From NCBI RefSeq assembly GCF_918698115.1, contig NZ_CAKKLV010000009.1:62001-126000 (forward strand): a DNA stretch of 64,000 bases, written 5' to 3'. Source of the stretch: Peribacillus sp. Bi96. GTDB taxonomy: Bacteria; Bacillota; Bacilli; Bacillales; DSM-1321. Made by a program: the position numbers and the translations under genes. The notes beneath the pieces were generated by a model that had not been told where the DNA came from, searched no databases, and saw nothing but the letters and a program-made list of their open reading frames with translations. Below, in pieces: positions 17,868 to 26,355 of this stretch. Each line of letters opens with the position of its first letter. The stretch's first letter is position 1.

Positions 17868-18383
17868 ATGGGATTATTTAAATGGTTGAATAAATTGGCA
17901 TTTATTAATAACTGGGGGAGACTGGGCGGAATTCATGGAATAATCGTCATGTTCATTTACCGGATAGGCAATACGATTTACTATAAAGTGAACATTCCTG
18001 TCGTAAAACAAGTATTATGGATTATGTACCGCATGGTAGATTTATTGCTTGTAAGACTTTTCCTGAATTGCGAGTTTCCTGGACAATGTCAAATTGGAAA
18101 GGATTTACGTCTGCCTCATGGGGCTAAAGGCGTTATGATCAACCCATATTGCCAAATAGGGGATCATGTTACGATTATGCATCAAGTATCGCTCGGACAA
18201 AATAAAGAAAGTAAAAAAGCACCTACCGTATGTGATTATGCGTATATAGGATGTGGCGCTAAAATACACGGTGGCATCCGAATTGGCGCGAATTCGAAAG
18301 TGGGGGCAAATGCAGTCGTTTTGAAATCCGTGCCCGATAATTGCACGGCAGTCGGAGTACCCAGTGTGAATATAAAAAAGTAA
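17868..18383 (+). CDS. Serine-acetyltransferase-like hexapeptide O-acetyltransferase
   Basis: Acyltransferase of 171 aa with a left-handed beta-helix of the CysE/SAT type: LPHGAKGVMINPYCQIGDH, then VTIMHQVSLGQ (catalytic His near residue 104) and YIGCGAKIHGGIRIG. The N-terminal part is hydrophobic and truncated compared with housekeeping CysE, which fits capsule or LPS O-acetyltransferases. AGGAGG lies just before the ATG. It is the last gene of the operon and is followed by a terminator, so an O-acetyl group on the surface glycan is the likely product. Confidence 0.78.
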   Translation: MGLFKWLNKLAFINNWGRLGGIHGIIVMFIYRIGNTIYYKVNIPVVKQVLWIMYRMVDLLLVRLFLNCEFPGQCQIGKDLRLPHGAKGVMINPYCQIGDHVTIMHQVSLGQNKESKKAPTVCDYAYIGCGAKIHGGIRIGANSKVGANAVVLKSVPDNCTAVGVPSVNIKK

Positions 18384-18401
18384 GTACTTACTACTTAAAA
18401 C

Positions 18402-18444
18402 AAAAAACCGATAATCCATGTCATGTGGAGAATCGGTTTTTTTC
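18402..18444 (+). terminator. Terminator of the polysaccharide operon
   Basis: Stem AAAAAACCGAT / ATCGGTTTTTT with an imperfect inner part, followed by a run of Ts, 19 bp past the last stop codon. Confidence 0.8.
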
Positions 18445-18620
18445 TAATGATCACATAAGTCTATATGAGGATTGTGGTTGGCTTTTTTCTCTCAAATATG
18501 GAACCATGGCCGAATAGGCTATAAGGTTGATTTTATTAAATGAAAAAACTGTATCCCATTATTTTCGAGATACAGTCATAATTAAGGAGGGAAACTATTC
18601 GATGCGTTTCCCGCTATTTT

Positions 18621-19256
18621 TTAAAAAGTATGAGCTAAGTCCTTTGCACGTGCAATTCCTTTTTCTTTGATTTCTTGTGCTTTATCTGCCATTGCATTAT
18701 GACCCTCAATGAATATGCCTTCAAAAGACGGAATACCATAGAAATTCATTATGACATTTAAATAACGATGACCCATTTCCATCTCTGCAGCTGGGCCTTC
18801 AGAATAAAAACCTCCGCGGGCTTGGATATGAAGTGCTTTTTTATCTGTTAAAAGACCAACCGCGCCTTGTTCCGTGTACTTAAATGTTTTACCTGCAACA
18901 GAAACAGAATCAATATATGCTTTCATTACTGGAGGGAATGAAAAATTCCATAAAGGCGTTACGAATACATATTTATCAGCTGAAACAAACTGATCGCTTA
19001 GTTCACCTAGGCGTCCGACTTTTGCTTGTTCCTCTGCTGAAAGCTCTTCAAAACCTTTTCCTGTTTGAAGCTTGCCCCATCCACTAAAAACATCAACATC
19101 AAGTTGAGGGATGTTCTCTTTATAAAGATCAAGATGAACGACTTCATCGTTCGGATTGACCTCTTTGTAAGTCTCAATAAAAGCCTTTCCTGCTGCCATA
19201 CTAAAAGATTGTGTATCATCATGTGGATGCGCTGTGATGTATAATACTTTAGCCAT
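18621..19256 (-). CDS. azoR: FMN-dependent NADH-azoreductase
   Basis: Flavodoxin-fold NAD(P)H:quinone/azo oxidoreductase of 211 aa, the common length for AzoR. FMN-binding elements are visible: [18 protein letters not shown] (phosphate loop, residues 9-26), [16 protein letters not shown] near residues 101-116, and QARGG near 146. Members reduce quinones by two electrons and are induced by thiol-reactive compounds in B. subtilis. Read alone on the minus strand, downstream of and opposed to the polysaccharide operon; AAAGGTGAC precedes the ATG. A GGGAAAC/GTTTCCC hairpin at about 18592-18615 may end its transcript. Confidence 0.88.
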   Translation of the reverse strand: MAKVLYITAHPHDDTQSFSMAAGKAFIETYKEVNPNDEVVHLDLYKENIPQLDVDVFSGWGKLQTGKGFEELSAEEQAKVGRLGELSDQFVSADKYVFVTPLWNFSFPPVMKAYIDSVSVAGKTFKYTEQGAVGLLTDKKALHIQARGGFYSEGPAAEMEMGHRYLNVIMNFYGIPSFEGIFIEGHNAMADKAQEIKEKGIARAKDLAHTF

Positions 19257-19612
19257 TTTGTTAAGTCACCTTTCTCCTTCAAAATTAAGACAAGTTTAGT
19301 TTGATTCAAATAGCAAAAAATTAATCAAAATATCTCTACATTAGAATTTTGTTTGTTATAAAAAGAGAAGAGGAAGCGAGTATTCCTTTCGGCCCCATCT
19401 ATAAATTGGAGGTGCCGTCTTTTCATGATTTGAAAAACATGACATCGCCCATGTCCTTAAAAGGAAATTATCTTCATATAGCGGTCGGTGAAGCCTGGTT
19501 CATAAGCTGACTGACTTTTTAGATTCATTTCATAAATGGCAGCTCTTTTTCTTAGTGTTTGTTTTTAATGGGAAAGAGCCTTAAAATGTTCAAAAAGGGG
19601 TGTAGGGACATA
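19257..19612. other. Intergenic region with a possible short remnant
   Basis: No recognised gene. A plus-strand frame from TTG 19349 to TGA 19510 (53 codons) reads like protein (it includes ASIPFGPIYKLEVPSF) but lacks a ribosome site, and I cannot name it. It could be a 3' remnant of a lost gene. No clear promoter for the downstream MoxR-like gene was identified. Confidence 0.25.
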
Positions 19613-20479
19613 ATGATCAATCGATTACCAAAAGAAATCGCAACGATATTACAAACAAATAAAAAAATGCCTGCTCAATTTGAGGAATTGATCAGGAAAG
19701 GCGGGTATTTGCCTCCCGAGATGGAGTTGATGGTAGATGCCATCACTGCCTTAAGCATGGGGAAGAATATTCTCCTGAAAGGTCCGACAGGGGCCGGAAA
19801 GACTAAGTTTGCCGAGACATTATCGAATTTGTTCAACCAACCGATGTTCAGTGTGAACTGCTCAGTCGATCTTGATGCCGAAAGCTTATTGGGCTTCAAG
19901 ACATTGGCTTACAAAGAGGAAAAACAGGTGATTGAATTCGTTCCAGGACCTGTGATCAATTCAATGAATCACGGTCATTTTCTATACATAGATGAAATAA
20001 ACATGGCTAAACCGGAAACACTGCCGCTGATCAATGGGGTGCTTGATTACAGGAGAACGATAACGAATCCGTTCACGAACGAAGTCATCACTGCTAAAGA
20101 TGGCTTTAATGTCATTGCTGCGATCAATGAAGGCTATGTAGGCACAGTTCCTTTGAATGAAGCGCTGAAGAATAGGTTTATCGTGATCGAGGTTCCTTAT
20201 ATCGAAGGGGAGCAATTAAAGCATTTGATCGAGACCAATACAAAGTTAAAGGATTCAAGAAATATTGAATTGTTCGTTAAACTGTCGAGTGACCTGATAA
20301 ATGCTGTGAATCAAGGAAAAGTGGCCGAAGATGCGGCATCGATCCGGGCTTTGCTTGATGCTTGCGACCTGAGTGTATTGATTCCGCCAAAACGGGCGAT
20401 TCTTCGTTCCATCGTGGATAAGTTGGACGAGGAACGGGAGCGGGAGTTTGTGAAGAACTTGGCTGACACATTATTCTAA
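19613..20479 (+). CDS. yojN: MoxR-type AAA+ ATPase, YojN-like
   Basis: AAA+ ATPase of 288 aa from the ATG at 19613; a GTG 18 codons upstream is in frame but the homologous region begins at [12 protein letters not shown]. Walker A is GPTGAGKT, Walker B is LYIDEINMA, and the sensor region [10 protein letters not shown] follows. MoxR ATPases act as chaperone-like remodelling machines together with a VWA-domain partner encoded next to them, and that partner follows 15 bp downstream. This pair corresponds to YojN-YojO of B. subtilis, similar in plan to CbbQ/NorQ with NorD. The target complex is unknown. Confidence 0.85.
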   Translation: MINRLPKEIATILQTNKKMPAQFEELIRKGGYLPPEMELMVDAITALSMGKNILLKGPTGAGKTKFAETLSNLFNQPMFSVNCSVDLDAESLLGFKTLAYKEEKQVIEFVPGPVINSMNHGHFLYIDEINMAKPETLPLINGVLDYRRTITNPFTNEVITAKDGFNVIAAINEGYVGTVPLNEALKNRFIVIEVPYIEGEQLKHLIETNTKLKDSRNIELFVKLSSDLINAVNQGKVAEDAASIRALLDACDLSVLIPPKRAILRSIVDKLDEEREREFVKNLADTLF

Positions 20480-20494
20480 CTAGGAGAATGCCTC

Positions 20495-22411
20495 ATGAAG
20501 TATATCCGATTCAATGATTCAATAATTGATACGGCTCTTTTTTTGCAGCTGCAGGATCTCTCGACTGTCTTGTCAGGCATTCCTGAGCTGGAATTCGAAT
20601 ACAATTATGGCTCCTTCATTGATTCCATCGAGAATAAGGTCACAGCCAGTCATTTTTGGGAAAACGGAAATAAGGAAGTGAAGGAAGCTGGGTTGAAAAC
20701 GGACGTGCTCCTTAGAACGATAGGTACGTTGCATCATTCAACAATCCAGAGTATGAAGGAGTATCAGGAGATAATCGAGGAAAGTTCACTTCCAAAGTTT
20801 GCAGCCCAATTGTTCGCTTTATTGGAAGACTTGCGATTAGAAGAATTGGTGAAGAAAGAAAGGCCAGGCACGAAAAAATGGTTTTCGGTAAGGAGAGCTT
20901 ACCTTAAACAATATTTCGAAAGCCAATTGGCTACGAATGTCACAAGAAGTTTTGCACTGGATGAATTATACTGCCTCATCTATTTACTGCTTCAATCTGA
21001 CAGGCCAGATCCCATTTTTCCCAGAGCCAATGTGCGGCAACTGGAAGAACTGGAGAAAATCAAGCCGCATATCCATTCGGTTTTTGAAGCCACTAAAACA
21101 AGTGATATCACAAGGATTTGTGAGCAAATCGTTTTTCGTGTGAACGATGGATATCAGGATACGATGAATGAATATTTCATCTTCCCCATTGCAAATGTGG
21201 AGAAGTATACAGCAAATACCTTATTTGACGAACTGACTAGAAATGATGAACTGTTGAACGATGATACAGAAGATGTAGATGAAGAGAAAAGTGAGTTCAT
21301 TGATGAAAAGTTCTCCACATGGCACCGAGAAAATAAGAATGGCGAGAATAATTCGACCTTTCTTCAATTTGAATTGGAACAGGGAACGAAAACAAGCTTG
21401 ATGGGCGGAGGTGCGCGTGAAGCGGAAGATGCCGACCAAGCACTGGCGTCCATCCAAGGTTCTTCAGGTGAAAGTGAACAAAAGGAATACAATCAGCAGG
21501 AAACGCTAGAGAAGAAGCAAACGAATATCGGCAAGAGTGGTGAACATCCATTTGGTGAAGACAATAAAGACGTCGTCCAGGTAATCAAAGAAGCAAAAAT
21601 ACCGACTCTTACTGAAGAAAAACGCTACCGCGAGTTCGTTGCTGATATCGAACCATTTAAGAGAAAACTTGCAAGTATAATTGAAAAAACACTGGAAAAT
21701 AAAAAGAATGCCCCAAGAAAAGATTTAGTTTTTGGTCGTTTATCGAAGAAATTACTGCCGATTGTACTAGAAGAAAATCCAAGGGTCTTTTATAAAAAGA
21801 ACCAGGATTCAAATGAAATGGATGCAGTATTCACATTGCTTATCGATTGCTCGGCTTCTATGCATAACAAAATGGATGAAACGAAACGAGGGGTCGTACT
21901 CTTTCATGAAGTGCTGAAAAAGTTAAGGATACCCCACTCAATCGTGGGATTTTGGGAAGATGCAAATGAAGTGAGAGAAGGATATCAGCCGAATTACTTC
22001 CACGTGATCCAGTCCCATTCGGACTCTCTTTATGCAAATACAGGAGCAAAAATCATGCAGCTTGAACCGGAGGAAGACAACAGGGACGGATACAGCATCA
22101 GGGTTGCCACAATGGAATTGGAAAAAAGACGTGAAAAAAACCGTTTCTTGCTCGTATTTTCCGATGGTGAGCCGGCAGCAAGCGAATATGATCAAAATGG
22201 AATTGTCGATACGCATCTTGCCGTCTCCGAAGCCAGGAAAAAGGGAATAGAAGTCATAGGCCTGTTTTTAGCAGACGGATTGATTGATGAAAGTGAAGAA
22301 CTGACGATGAAAAACATCTACGGAAAAGAACGGCTGATGATTCCGAGTGTTGCTGAATTGCCGGAACAATTTACACCGCTGTTGAAAAAACTGCTGCTGA
22401 AGACCATTTGA
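20495..22411 (+). CDS. yojO: VWA-domain partner of MoxR ATPase, YojO-like (NorD/CbbO type)
   Basis: Large cytoplasmic protein of 638 aa, the length I recall for YojO. The C-terminal third is a von Willebrand A domain with a MIDAS site DCSAS near residue 450 and later VFSDGEPA near 555. The middle holds a long acidic, low-complexity stretch (about residues 250-360). The N-terminal part is helical. NorD/CbbO-type proteins act as adaptors that bring the MoxR ATPase to a metalloenzyme. The pair forms a two-gene operon ending in a strong terminator. No obvious client enzyme is adjacent. Confidence 0.85.
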   Translation: MKYIRFNDSIIDTALFLQLQDLSTVLSGIPELEFEYNYGSFIDSIENKVTASHFWENGNKEVKEAGLKTDVLLRTIGTLHHSTIQSMKEYQEIIEESSLPKFAAQLFALLEDLRLEELVKKERPGTKKWFSVRRAYLKQYFESQLATNVTRSFALDELYCLIYLLLQSDRPDPIFPRANVRQLEELEKIKPHIHSVFEATKTSDITRICEQIVFRVNDGYQDTMNEYFIFPIANVEKYTANTLFDELTRNDELLNDDTEDVDEEKSEFIDEKFSTWHRENKNGENNSTFLQFELEQGTKTSLMGGGAREAEDADQALASIQGSSGESEQKEYNQQETLEKKQTNIGKSGEHPFGEDNKDVVQVIKEAKIPTLTEEKRYREFVADIEPFKRKLASIIEKTLENKKNAPRKDLVFGRLSKKLLPIVLEENPRVFYKKNQDSNEMDAVFTLLIDCSASMHNKMDETKRGVVLFHEVLKKLRIPHSIVGFWEDANEVREGYQPNYFHVIQSHSDSLYANTGAKIMQLEPEEDNRDGYSIRVATMELEKRREKNRFLLVFSDGEPAASEYDQNGIVDTHLAVSEARKKGIEVIGLFLADGLIDESEELTMKNIYGKERLMIPSVAELPEQFTPLLKKLLLKTI

Positions 22412-22464
22412 TATGAAACATAATAATGAATTTGGAAGTTATGATAGATCTTGATTGATCAATT

Positions 22465-22506
22465 AAAAAACACAGTAGGATTCAATGGATCTTACTGTGT
22501 TTTTTT
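22465..22506 (+). terminator. Terminator of the yojN-yojO operon
   Basis: AAAAAACACAGTAGGAT pairs with ATCTTACTGTGTTTTTT around a short loop, with one G-T pair, followed by a T-run. Confidence 0.85.
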
Positions 22507-22624
22507 GTTTGTCTTGTCAGTTATTCGCAGTAAGCGAATATATTGATGGGAGCTTGAAAAGAAAACGAATGCGATTTCTTTTTTGGAATTTGGGTAAAGC
22601 ATAACTGAGGGAGTGGTTATTTTG

Positions 22625-23317
22625 ATGAATTTACTGTTTATGGTACTTTATTTTATAATCATTGTTCTTGTTATTGAAATATCGGTTACCTTGATGAAAT
22701 TGACTGGATTGAAAAGCTCAGTGGCAAGATTTCAGGTTATCTCCATGCTGACGGGTACTGGGTTTACAACTGACGAGTCAAAATCGATTATTGATCACCC
22801 CGTTCGAAGGAAAATAAGCATGTTTTTAATTTTATTTGGTGCCTTCTCACTTGCGGTCATCATTTCATCGATCAGTACATTGCTTACAGATGATCTACGC
22901 TTGATAGAGTTAAGCATCATTATAGGGATACTGGTGATCTTAATCGTTTTAGTGAAAGCTCCAATCCTGAATAATAGAATATCGAATAAGATGAAAAGTG
23001 AAATGTACAATCATTATGAATTATGGGAACACCCGATAGAGGAGGTCCTGTTTTTAGAAGATGAAGACGTGGTCATGGAGATCGATATTTATGAGGATTC
23101 AGAATTCATCGATGTCAAAGCGTTTGATGTTATCCCAGAAGGAGCGGACATCAATATGTTGTTTATTGAAAGCGGAGAAGTGAAAATCAGGAAAGAGTTA
23201 TATGAGTATAAAATCAAAATAGGTGATAACCTCTTTTTATATGGAAATAAAAAAGAGATAGAAGAAACATTCTCAAAAGAAATCGAAGAGATGAAGAAGA
23301 AAAGTACATCGGAGTGA
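22625..23317 (+). CDS. Membrane protein with C-terminal TrkA-C (RCK_C) domain
   Basis: Protein of 230 aa with three predicted transmembrane helices: one near residues 1-22 and two near 65-115. The soluble C-terminal part (about residues 135-220) contains a TrkA-C-type ligand-binding domain ending in the KIGDNLFLYGNKKEI strand. Between the first two helices is MLTGTGFTTDES, which resembles potassium-transporter pore loops of the TrkH/KtrB type; only one such loop is present, so this is not a full channel subunit by itself. A GAGGGAG site supports the ATG at 22625 over the upstream GTG at 22613. Role in ion regulation is inferred. Confidence 0.65.
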   Translation: MNLLFMVLYFIIIVLVIEISVTLMKLTGLKSSVARFQVISMLTGTGFTTDESKSIIDHPVRRKISMFLILFGAFSLAVIISSISTLLTDDLRLIELSIIIGILVILIVLVKAPILNNRISNKMKSEMYNHYELWEHPIEEVLFLEDEDVVMEIDIYEDSEFIDVKAFDVIPEGADINMLFIESGEVKIRKELYEYKIKIGDNLFLYGNKKEIEETFSKEIEEMKKKSTSE

Positions 23318-23323
23318 AAAAGA

Positions 23324-23350
23324 ATCCCAGCCTTATATTAAGGCTGGGAT
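23324..23350. terminator. Terminator between convergent genes
   Basis: Perfect 12-bp stem ATCCCAGCCTTA / TAAGGCTGGGAT with a 3-nt loop, placed between the plus-strand TrkA-C gene and a minus-strand small gene; A- and T-rich flanks are modest. Confidence 0.7.
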
Positions 23351-23369
23351 CTATTGAAGATGGGCTTCA

Positions 23370-23489
23370 TTAATGTTTTTTATTCGGTAATTTCTGAGCG
23401 GGATTCCCATTGCCTTGACGGCGGAAATTGCCTTCTTCCTTTTTTTGCTGTTCTTGAATACTTTCAACAAATTCCTTAGAACTTTTCAT
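23370..23489 (-). CDS. 39-residue highly charged small protein
   Basis: Minus-strand frame of 39 codons with an AGGAGGT 7 nt before the ATG at 23489. The product is very hydrophilic: MKSSKEFVESIQEQQKKEEG, then an Arg/Gly/Asn-rich middle and NKKH at the end. The composition is like that of small acid-soluble or other forespore proteins of Bacillus, but I cannot assign it to a named Ssp family. A strong hairpin (23324-23350) lies just downstream. Confidence 0.6.
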   Translation of the reverse strand: MKSSKEFVESIQEQQKKEEGNFRRQGNGNPAQKLPNKKH

Positions 23490-23662
23490 TAAATGTACCT
23501 CCTCCGTTTATTTTCTTCTTTACTATAACCAGAAGAGGTGAAATTCATGAGTATGGGAGATAAAGGGCGACTCTAGGCTGATGGTAAAGGGAGAAAGGTG
23601 GTAAAATATGGACTGAAAGGATGTTTATTAAATCCTATCATGAAAAGAAAGAAGGGAAATGA

Positions 23663-24406
23663 GTGGAAAATCGGTTGGATGGAAAAGTTGCCTTGGTTAC
23701 AGGTTCATCAAGAGGTATTGGTCGTGCTATAGCGGAACAGCTTGCTGATTTGGGTGCAAAAGTGGTGATCAACTATTCAGGCAGTTCTCAAAAGGCATAT
23801 GAAGCGGTTGAAGGTATAAAGAAGAACGGCGGGGAAGCGGTAGCAATCCAAGCAGATATTAGCCAAGTTTCCCAAATTATAAATCTCTTCGAAGAAACGG
23901 TCCAAGCGTTCGGGAAAATCAATATTTTAGTGAACAATGCGGGACTGATGATAAATAAACCACTTTCCGAAGCAACGGAAGAAGACTTTGATAAACAGTT
24001 TGCAGTGAACGCCAAGGGGACATTCTTTGCTTGCCAACAAGCCCTGAAATGTATGGAGGCCGATGGAAGGATCGTCAATATTTCAACCTCTGTAATAGGA
24101 CAGATGTTTCCTTCATATAGCATGTATGCAGGTACAAAGGGGGCGGTTGAACAATTCACAAGACATCTGTCCAAAGAGTTCGGCCCAAAAGGGATTACGA
24201 TCAATGCAATTGCTCCAGGACCGGTTAACACAGAGTTGTTTAATGTAGGGAAATCTGAGCAGCAAATCGAAGGAATGAAAAAAATGAATGCCTTCGGACG
24301 TTTAGGTGAAACGGAAGACATTGCCAATGTGGTATCGTTTTTGGTGAGTGAACAAGCCCAGTGGGTTACGGGTCAGACGATTAGGGTCAATGGTGGATTC
24401 ATTTAA
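23663..24406 (+). CDS. SDR-family 3-oxoacyl-reductase-like oxidoreductase
   Basis: Classical short-chain dehydrogenase of 247 aa. The cofactor loop TGSSRGIG lies at residues 14-21, NNAG near 92, and the catalytic Ser, Tyr and Lys are in VNISTS and YAGTKGA near 139-158. The C-terminal WVTGQTIRVNGG is typical of FabG-like SDRs. Starts with GTG at 23663 after GAAGGGAAATGA. It is a single gene bounded by a terminator downstream. Substrate not predictable. Confidence 0.82.
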   Translation: MENRLDGKVALVTGSSRGIGRAIAEQLADLGAKVVINYSGSSQKAYEAVEGIKKNGGEAVAIQADISQVSQIINLFEETVQAFGKINILVNNAGLMINKPLSEATEEDFDKQFAVNAKGTFFACQQALKCMEADGRIVNISTSVIGQMFPSYSMYAGTKGAVEQFTRHLSKEFGPKGITINAIAPGPVNTELFNVGKSEQQIEGMKKMNAFGRLGETEDIANVVSFLVSEQAQWVTGQTIRVNGGFI

Positions 24407-24425
24407 TTTAATTGCTTGTAATTCA

Positions 24426-24460
24426 ACTAAAGCAACGTACTAATACAACGTTGCTTTAGT
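24426..24460. terminator. Terminator after the SDR gene
   Basis: ACTAAAGCAACGT and ACGTTGCTTTAGT form a 13-bp perfect stem with a 9-nt loop, followed by ATTTTGTAATATTTTT. It also serves the minus-strand transporter gene, whose stop is at 24486. Confidence 0.85.
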
Positions 24461-24485
24461 ATTTTGTAATATTTTTAATTTGAAA

Positions 24486-25937
24486 TTAACCATTCCAGTG
24501 AATTGTTTGAGCGATGATCAAGAAAGCGCCCGATAAGAGGAACCAGATTAAAAACAAGGGCAGGTAAAAGCGAACCCATTTTTGCCAGGCGACTCCTGCT
24601 AAGGCAAGGGTGGCCATGAAATAGCCAGATGTTGGATATAATATATTACCGATTCCGTCTGCTAGCTGATAAGCTAACACGGCTGTTTGTCTTGTAACAC
24701 CGATGATGTCGGCCAATGGAGCCATGATGGGCATGGTAACTAAAGCCTGACCGCTTCCGGAGGGGATTAAAAGACTACATAACATTTGTACAATAAACAT
24801 GCCGAGAGCGCTAAATACAGCGGGGAAGTCGCCGACAAGATTACCGAGACTATGAACGATCGTGTCCATTACTTGACCATCCTCCATAACAACAGCGACA
24901 GCTCTTGCAACACCCACAATCATGGAACCGACCAAAACTTCTCGAAATCCGTCATTAAATCCTTCGCAAATTTCCGATAAGTTTAACCCGGCAACTAAAC
25001 CGACAACGATTCCCATGATAATGAAGAGACCTGCCATTTCCAACATAAACCAACCTTTTGCTAAAACGCCATATACGAGTAGAAACAAGAAACCGACCGT
25101 TAAAATTAATGCAATTTTCTGTTTTTTATTCACCTTATATATTTCAGATCCAGGCTTATTTAAGTATAGCGTCCGTTTGGTTTGATCGTCATCAAATACA
25201 AAACTACACTTTGGATTATTTTTAACCTTTTTAGCATACCGCATAATGTAAGCCATCCCAGCAGTAACAAATATGATAAAAGCGATAATCCTTAGCTCGA
25301 TACCGGAATATAGGGGAAGACCTGCGATTTTTTGACCTAACCCAGTGTTAATGGGGTTAAGAAAGCCTGTCATGAACCCAGCGGTAGTTGCGACTAAAGC
25401 TACAGAGACGGCAACCATAGAATCAAATCCTAAGGCAATCATTAGGGGGAGGATGACAGGTACATACACTAAACTTAATTCCTGTGTTCCAATCAAACTG
25501 CAAATAATAGCAAATACTACTGTGAGGATAGGAATTAACATCATACTTTTTGTCGAAAATCGCCTTGCTAATCTATCCACTCCTATTTCAATAAGTCCTG
25601 TTTTCCGTAGTACTGAAAATATTCCTCCGATGATGAATGTGAAAAAAACGATCTCCCCTGCAGCTACCAAGCCTTTTGGTATAGCTGTCATGAAGTCTAC
25701 TGGAGTAATAGGTGTTTGTTCAACGAGTCGATAGGAGTTTGGATCAATCGTCAATCGATCCTCAGGACCTGGAATTCGCTCATAAACACCAGCAGGAACG
25801 AAATAAGTTGCGAGTGCTGCAAGTATGATAAATACGAATAATATGACATAAATATGTGGCATATTAAACTTCTTTTTATTGAATTTAGTCGCTTCATCGA
25901 TACTGACAATTTTTTTCGAATCATTTTCTAATGCCAT
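24486..25937 (-). CDS. YfcC-family membrane transporter
   Basis: Integral membrane protein of 483 aa with about 12 hydrophobic helices, matching the YfcC/DcuC-like family. Family marks are YVILFVFIILAALATYFVPAG at the N-terminus, the internal GFNDGFREVLVGSMIVGVAR segment near residue 330, and LIPSGSGQA near 395. Members are proposed to carry dicarboxylates or basic amino acids and peptides; the substrate is open. It is transcribed alone, opposite to the SDR gene, and its promoter region is shared with the divergent ethanolamine regulator genes. Confidence 0.75.
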   Translation of the reverse strand: MALENDSKKIVSIDEATKFNKKKFNMPHIYVILFVFIILAALATYFVPAGVYERIPGPEDRLTIDPNSYRLVEQTPITPVDFMTAIPKGLVAAGEIVFFTFIIGGIFSVLRKTGLIEIGVDRLARRFSTKSMMLIPILTVVFAIICSLIGTQELSLVYVPVILPLMIALGFDSMVAVSVALVATTAGFMTGFLNPINTGLGQKIAGLPLYSGIELRIIAFIIFVTAGMAYIMRYAKKVKNNPKCSFVFDDDQTKRTLYLNKPGSEIYKVNKKQKIALILTVGFLFLLVYGVLAKGWFMLEMAGLFIIMGIVVGLVAGLNLSEICEGFNDGFREVLVGSMIVGVARAVAVVMEDGQVMDTIVHSLGNLVGDFPAVFSALGMFIVQMLCSLLIPSGSGQALVTMPIMAPLADIIGVTRQTAVLAYQLADGIGNILYPTSGYFMATLALAGVAWQKWVRFYLPLFLIWFLLSGAFLIIAQTIHWNG

Positions 25938-26355
25938 TATTTTTCCCCCATCATCTTTAGTTTATTAACATGTACTTCCAGATAATATAGATGAAATGAT
26001 CCATAATCATATTTCGTGTTATGTTAAATAACATCTTATGTATCTATATATTACATATTAATTTAATGATTATGGATTGTCATTGTTCATAATCACTAAA
26101 AATAATTTGATAAATTAGATAATGTGAATAATTCGAAAATATTAGGAGGTGGAAAAAAATTGTTGCACAGAAATGCAAATTAGATAAAAGGGCTAATTTA
26201 GGGATGATTTTTTATAGGGGTATACTATTAAAATATCGCTATCTAATGTAAGAATACATTACATTAGAATATTTTGAATATTGACAAAAATAGGGGCAAT
26301 ATCTATAATAATCAATAATAATATCCATGAATAAACGTTTATTGGGGTTTTGCCT
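25938..26355. promoter_or_regulatory. Divergent region between the YfcC transporter and eutW, with inverted repeats
   Basis: A 418-bp AT-rich stretch with no gene. Three inverted repeats stand out: ATGTTA-AA-TAACAT near 26021-26034; an 8-bp perfect repeat TGATTATG/CATAATCA (26067-26074, 26088-26095); and a 9-bp perfect repeat TCTAATGTA/TACATTAGA (26242-26250, 26260-26268) about 90 bp before the eutW start. The first two are nearer the transporter, the third nearer eutW. Which proteins bind is unknown. Confidence 0.5.

Noticed and set aside
18601..18669. 22-codon plus-strand frame after TAAGGAGGG near the end of azoR
   Set aside because: Overlaps the 3' end of azoR in antisense; the purine run is part of the GGGAAAC/GTTTCCC hairpin, so it is more likely a terminator.
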